Source: Deltaproteobacteria bacterium (GTDB taxonomy: Bacteria > Desulfobacterota > Desulfomonilia > UBA1062). From it: a stretch of DNA of 64,000 nt. Under the pieces are notes generated by a model. It ran no database searches and had not been told where the DNA came from. It worked only from the letters and a program-made list of their open reading frames with translations. The DNA is taken from contig JAHDQN010000006.1 of the NCBI GenBank assembly GCA_018433775.1, positions 62,001 through 126,000 of the forward strand, read 5' to 3'. Shown piece by piece: positions 62,081-64,000 of the stretch. How positions within the stretch are numbered: position 1 is the stretch's first letter; every line of letters begins with the position of its first letter. Both the position numbers and the translations under genes were made by a program.

Positions 62081-63028
62081 ATGAAGATCGATGCCGTAAT
62101 CACCGCCGGGGACGGGAAGGCCGCCCGCAGGCTGTTCAAGAAGAACAAGGCCCTCCTGGACGTGGCCGGCAGGCCCATCATCCGCCACATTGCGGAGGTC
62201 GTGCTGAAGTGCGAGGAGATCGACCGGATCGTGGTGGTGGGGCCCCGCGAAGAGTTTCTGGAGGTGATCGGCGACCTGGACGTGGATATCGTGCAGCAGA
62301 AGCGGAGCCTTGCGGAAAACGGATGGGAGGGGTTTCTCCGCACGATTCCCGAATGCCGGCAGGAGGGATTCTGCTCGGAAGAGACCATCCGGAAATACCG
62401 GGACAAGTATGTCCTGTTTCTCTCGGGGGATATCCCGCTCGTCTCCGTGCGGGAGATCAGGCAGTTTCTCTCCCAGTGCGACATGGAGCGCTACGACTAT
62501 GTCGCGGGGGTGACCCCCGAAGAGGTGCTCAAGCTCTTCGGGCCGAGGAAGGGAAGGCCGGGGATCAAGATGGCCACTTTTCACATGCGCGACGGCAACC
62601 TGCGGCAGAACAACCTCCACATGGCCAGGCCCTTTGCCCTGAGGGAGAGCATCGATCTGGTGCTCGACGCGTACGAGTACCGGTACCAGAAGGAGTTCGT
62701 CAATATTGTCAAGGCCATCTTCGCCATCGTCAAGTTCGGCAGGAAGAACCTGGCCCAGGCGCTTTTCATCTACCTGCTCCTCCAGCTCTCGACAGGGTTC
62801 TCGAGCCTGGGGATGGAGAGGGCCGCACGCCTGGTGAGCTTCCCCGTGACAAGGGAGCGGGTGGAGCGCCTGGTCTCAAGCCTCTTGAACGCCCGGTTCA
62901 AGATCGCGGAGACGACCGTGGGAGGGGCCGCCCTGGACGTGGACAACGAGAAGGACTATATGACCCTTTCCATCATGTACAAGGACTGGATGAACCAGAT
63001 CACCCAGGACGATCACCACTTGGCATAG
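62081..63028 (+). CDS. MobA-like nucleotidyltransferase family protein
   Basis: A 315-residue protein of the NTP-transferase superfamily (PF12804-like). MKIDAVITAGDGKAARRLFKKNKALLDVAGRPIIRHI is the sugar- or nucleotide-phosphate binding N-terminus, although the usual LAGG-x-SxRxG is changed to TAGDGKAARR. FLSGDIPLVSVREIRQFL follows. The C-terminal 150 residues are helical. It may activate a cofactor or sugar; the pathway is unknown. ATG 62081 gives the motif its normal place, but the ribosome site is weak. Confidence 0.68.
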   Translation: MKIDAVITAGDGKAARRLFKKNKALLDVAGRPIIRHIAEVVLKCEEIDRIVVVGPREEFLEVIGDLDVDIVQQKRSLAENGWEGFLRTIPECRQEGFCSEETIRKYRDKYVLFLSGDIPLVSVREIRQFLSQCDMERYDYVAGVTPEEVLKLFGPRKGRPGIKMATFHMRDGNLRQNNLHMARPFALRESIDLVLDAYEYRYQKEFVNIVKAIFAIVKFGRKNLAQALFIYLLLQLSTGFSSLGMERAARLVSFPVTRERVERLVSSLLNARFKIAETTVGGAALDVDNEKDYMTLSIMYKDWMNQITQDDHHLA

Positions 63029-64000
63029 TGATCCTCCGCAAAACCGGGGCACGACTGGATAAAGATCACCTCGCCCTCGTCCGTGAGCAGCGTCCCCTCG
63101 AAGACCCCCAGCAGCTGGGTGAACCGTGATGCCAGGAAAAGGGCATTGACCTTCTCTTCCCTTCTCGCATCGGGGTAGAACACCAGGTCCACCTTTCTGT
63201 CGTTGGACCGGATGTGCCAGGGTTCGGACAGGTTATCCCGGTCGAAATCGAAATCCACCATGTCCACCTTGGTCATCATGCCGCCGACCCAGAAGGCGTT
63301 TTCCGTGAAGCTCGTCTCGTTGACCCCGCAGGAGAGGTTGAGGCCCAGGCTCCTGCCGTCGTCGAGGCTGGACGCGGTCGATGCCCAGTTCCAGCAGGTC
63401 TGTCTGCGCATGAACCCGCACGTCCAGTCCGAGAGCGCCCAGTACGCCGGGGAGGACAGGTCGTGCTGGGTGTCGCCCCGGGTTATGGTGCCCCTGACCT
63501 TCAGGGGGGAGGTCTTCTGGGTGTACACCCATCCCCGGTATCCCGCCCGGGTGCATATCCTTAAAGGGCTGGTGGCATTGGGGTCGATGGAGAGGTCGAT
63601 GGACACGTCCCTGCCGAGGGCCTTCAGCGAGTCCCGCTGCATCTCGATGATCAGGCCGCCGGTGTTGAAGAGGCTCCTCGGCTTCTCGGGAGAGGGCTCG
63701 ATGGACGTCCCGGCAAAGGGATGCCCCATTGCCTTGGACTCGGTTATTTCGCCGGTCTGCCGGTCGTAGAGGTAGAAAAAGCCGTTGGAAAGATAGGCGA
63801 GATCCACGACTGCCACCCCTGCCAGGAGCTCCGGGCCGATGATGCCGATGAAGTGAAACCGGTTGACCAGAAGCCGCTTGAGAAGATTCGGCAGACGAAA
63901 GCCCATTGGGGTCTCCAGGCGGTAATCCTGGTAGTTGATCCGGTGAACCGGCTCGTTGTAGGTGCCCCATTTCACGAGGCCCCGTCCATTGACCAGTGTA
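63013..64000 (-). CDS. DUF2804 family protein (cut at window edge)
   Basis: At least 329 residues, and the frame stays open to the right edge, so the start lies outside. HRINYQDYRLETPMGFRLP, NRFHFIGIIGPELLAGVAVVDLAYLSNGFFYLYDRQTGE, HDLSSPAYWALSDWTCGFMRRQTCWNWAS and LGLNLSCGVNETSFTENAFWVGG are marks of DUF2804 (PF10974), an all-beta family of unknown role. The stop overlaps the end of the nucleotidyltransferase gene by 16 bp (convergent). Confidence 0.8.
   Translation of the reverse strand, partial: TLVNGRGLVKWGTYNEPVHRINYQDYRLETPMGFRLPNLLKRLLVNRFHFIGIIGPELLAGVAVVDLAYLSNGFFYLYDRQTGEITESKAMGHPFAGTSIEPSPEKPRSLFNTGGLIIEMQRDSLKALGRDVSIDLSIDPNATSPLRICTRAGYRGWVYTQKTSPLKVRGTITRGDTQHDLSSPAYWALSDWTCGFMRRQTCWNWASTASSLDDGRSLGLNLSCGVNETSFTENAFWVGGMMTKVDMVDFDFDRDNLSEPWHIRSNDRKVDLVFYPDARREEKVNALFLASRFTQLLGVFEGTLLTDEGEVIFIQSCPGFAEDHYAKW

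Overview
The window looks like chromosomal DNA of a GC-rich Gram-negative bacterium with an anaerobic or microaerobic, stress-adapted lifestyle. My best guess is a deltaproteobacterial lineage (Desulfobacterota or a relative). The evidence is: several lipoproteins and outer-membrane-type proteins; a likely selenoprotein; FeoAB iron uptake; Fe-type superoxide dismutase; PAS-rich two-component systems; a fused two-domain CoA-transferase; and many small stress-type proteins (BON, DUF2382 and DUF1328-like). No rRNA or tRNA gene, CRISPR array or intact transposase was seen. The taxonomic call is inference only.

Layout. 0-5 kb: a duplicated BASS-family transporter, a metallophosphoesterase, a BON-domain protein and a HerA-like ATPase. 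5-14 kb: a lipoprotein with six 71-residue kelch-like repeats, a 1072-residue STAND/BTAD regulator, a MITE-like inverted repeat, a small membrane protein, and a four-PAS histidine kinase. 14-19 kb: a flavodoxin-like reductase, a GNAT acetyltransferase, a deiodinase-like protein whose frame crosses a UGA followed by a SECIS-like hairpin, and an acyl-CoA synthetase. 19-28 kb: a DUF2382 protein, an alpha/beta hydrolase, an M16 peptidase, a FixL/FixJ-like pair, an orphan receiver, a sigma-70-family factor and FeSOD. 29-36 kb: a small lipoprotein, a DUF3015/DUF4105/hydrolase operon read leftward, and a chemotaxis receptor. 36-40 kb: a YgbA-like protein divergent from a Fur-family regulator, then feoA and feoB. 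39.8-46 kb: three small DUF1328-like membrane proteins, then a sugar operon (GT4 transferase, DUF5752-like protein, TreT-like glycosyltransferase, amylo-1,6-glucosidase). 46-52 kb: a four-gene leftward operon of exported proteins of unknown function, with two paralogous lipoproteins. 52-58 kb: a broken voltage-gated channel gene, an FAD oxidoreductase, a polysaccharide pyruvyl transferase, an ABM monooxygenase and the CoA-transferase. 58-61 kb: rplM-rpsI-argC-MEMO read leftward. 61-64 kb: a single-domain response regulator, a MobA-like nucleotidyltransferase and a DUF2804 protein that runs off the right edge.

Two features stand out. The first is the deiodinase-like selenoprotein gene (15471-16334, minus): the in-frame UGA sits exactly where this family has its catalytic selenocysteine, and a hairpin with a GGUC apical loop starts a few bases downstream. 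The second is a family of about 75-bp dispersed intergenic repeats (five copies in the window, all in the same orientation). Two copies abut an intact and an internally deleted version of the same small membrane-protein gene, and others lie beside a duplicated transporter fragment and a channel remnant, so they may mark sites of rearrangement.
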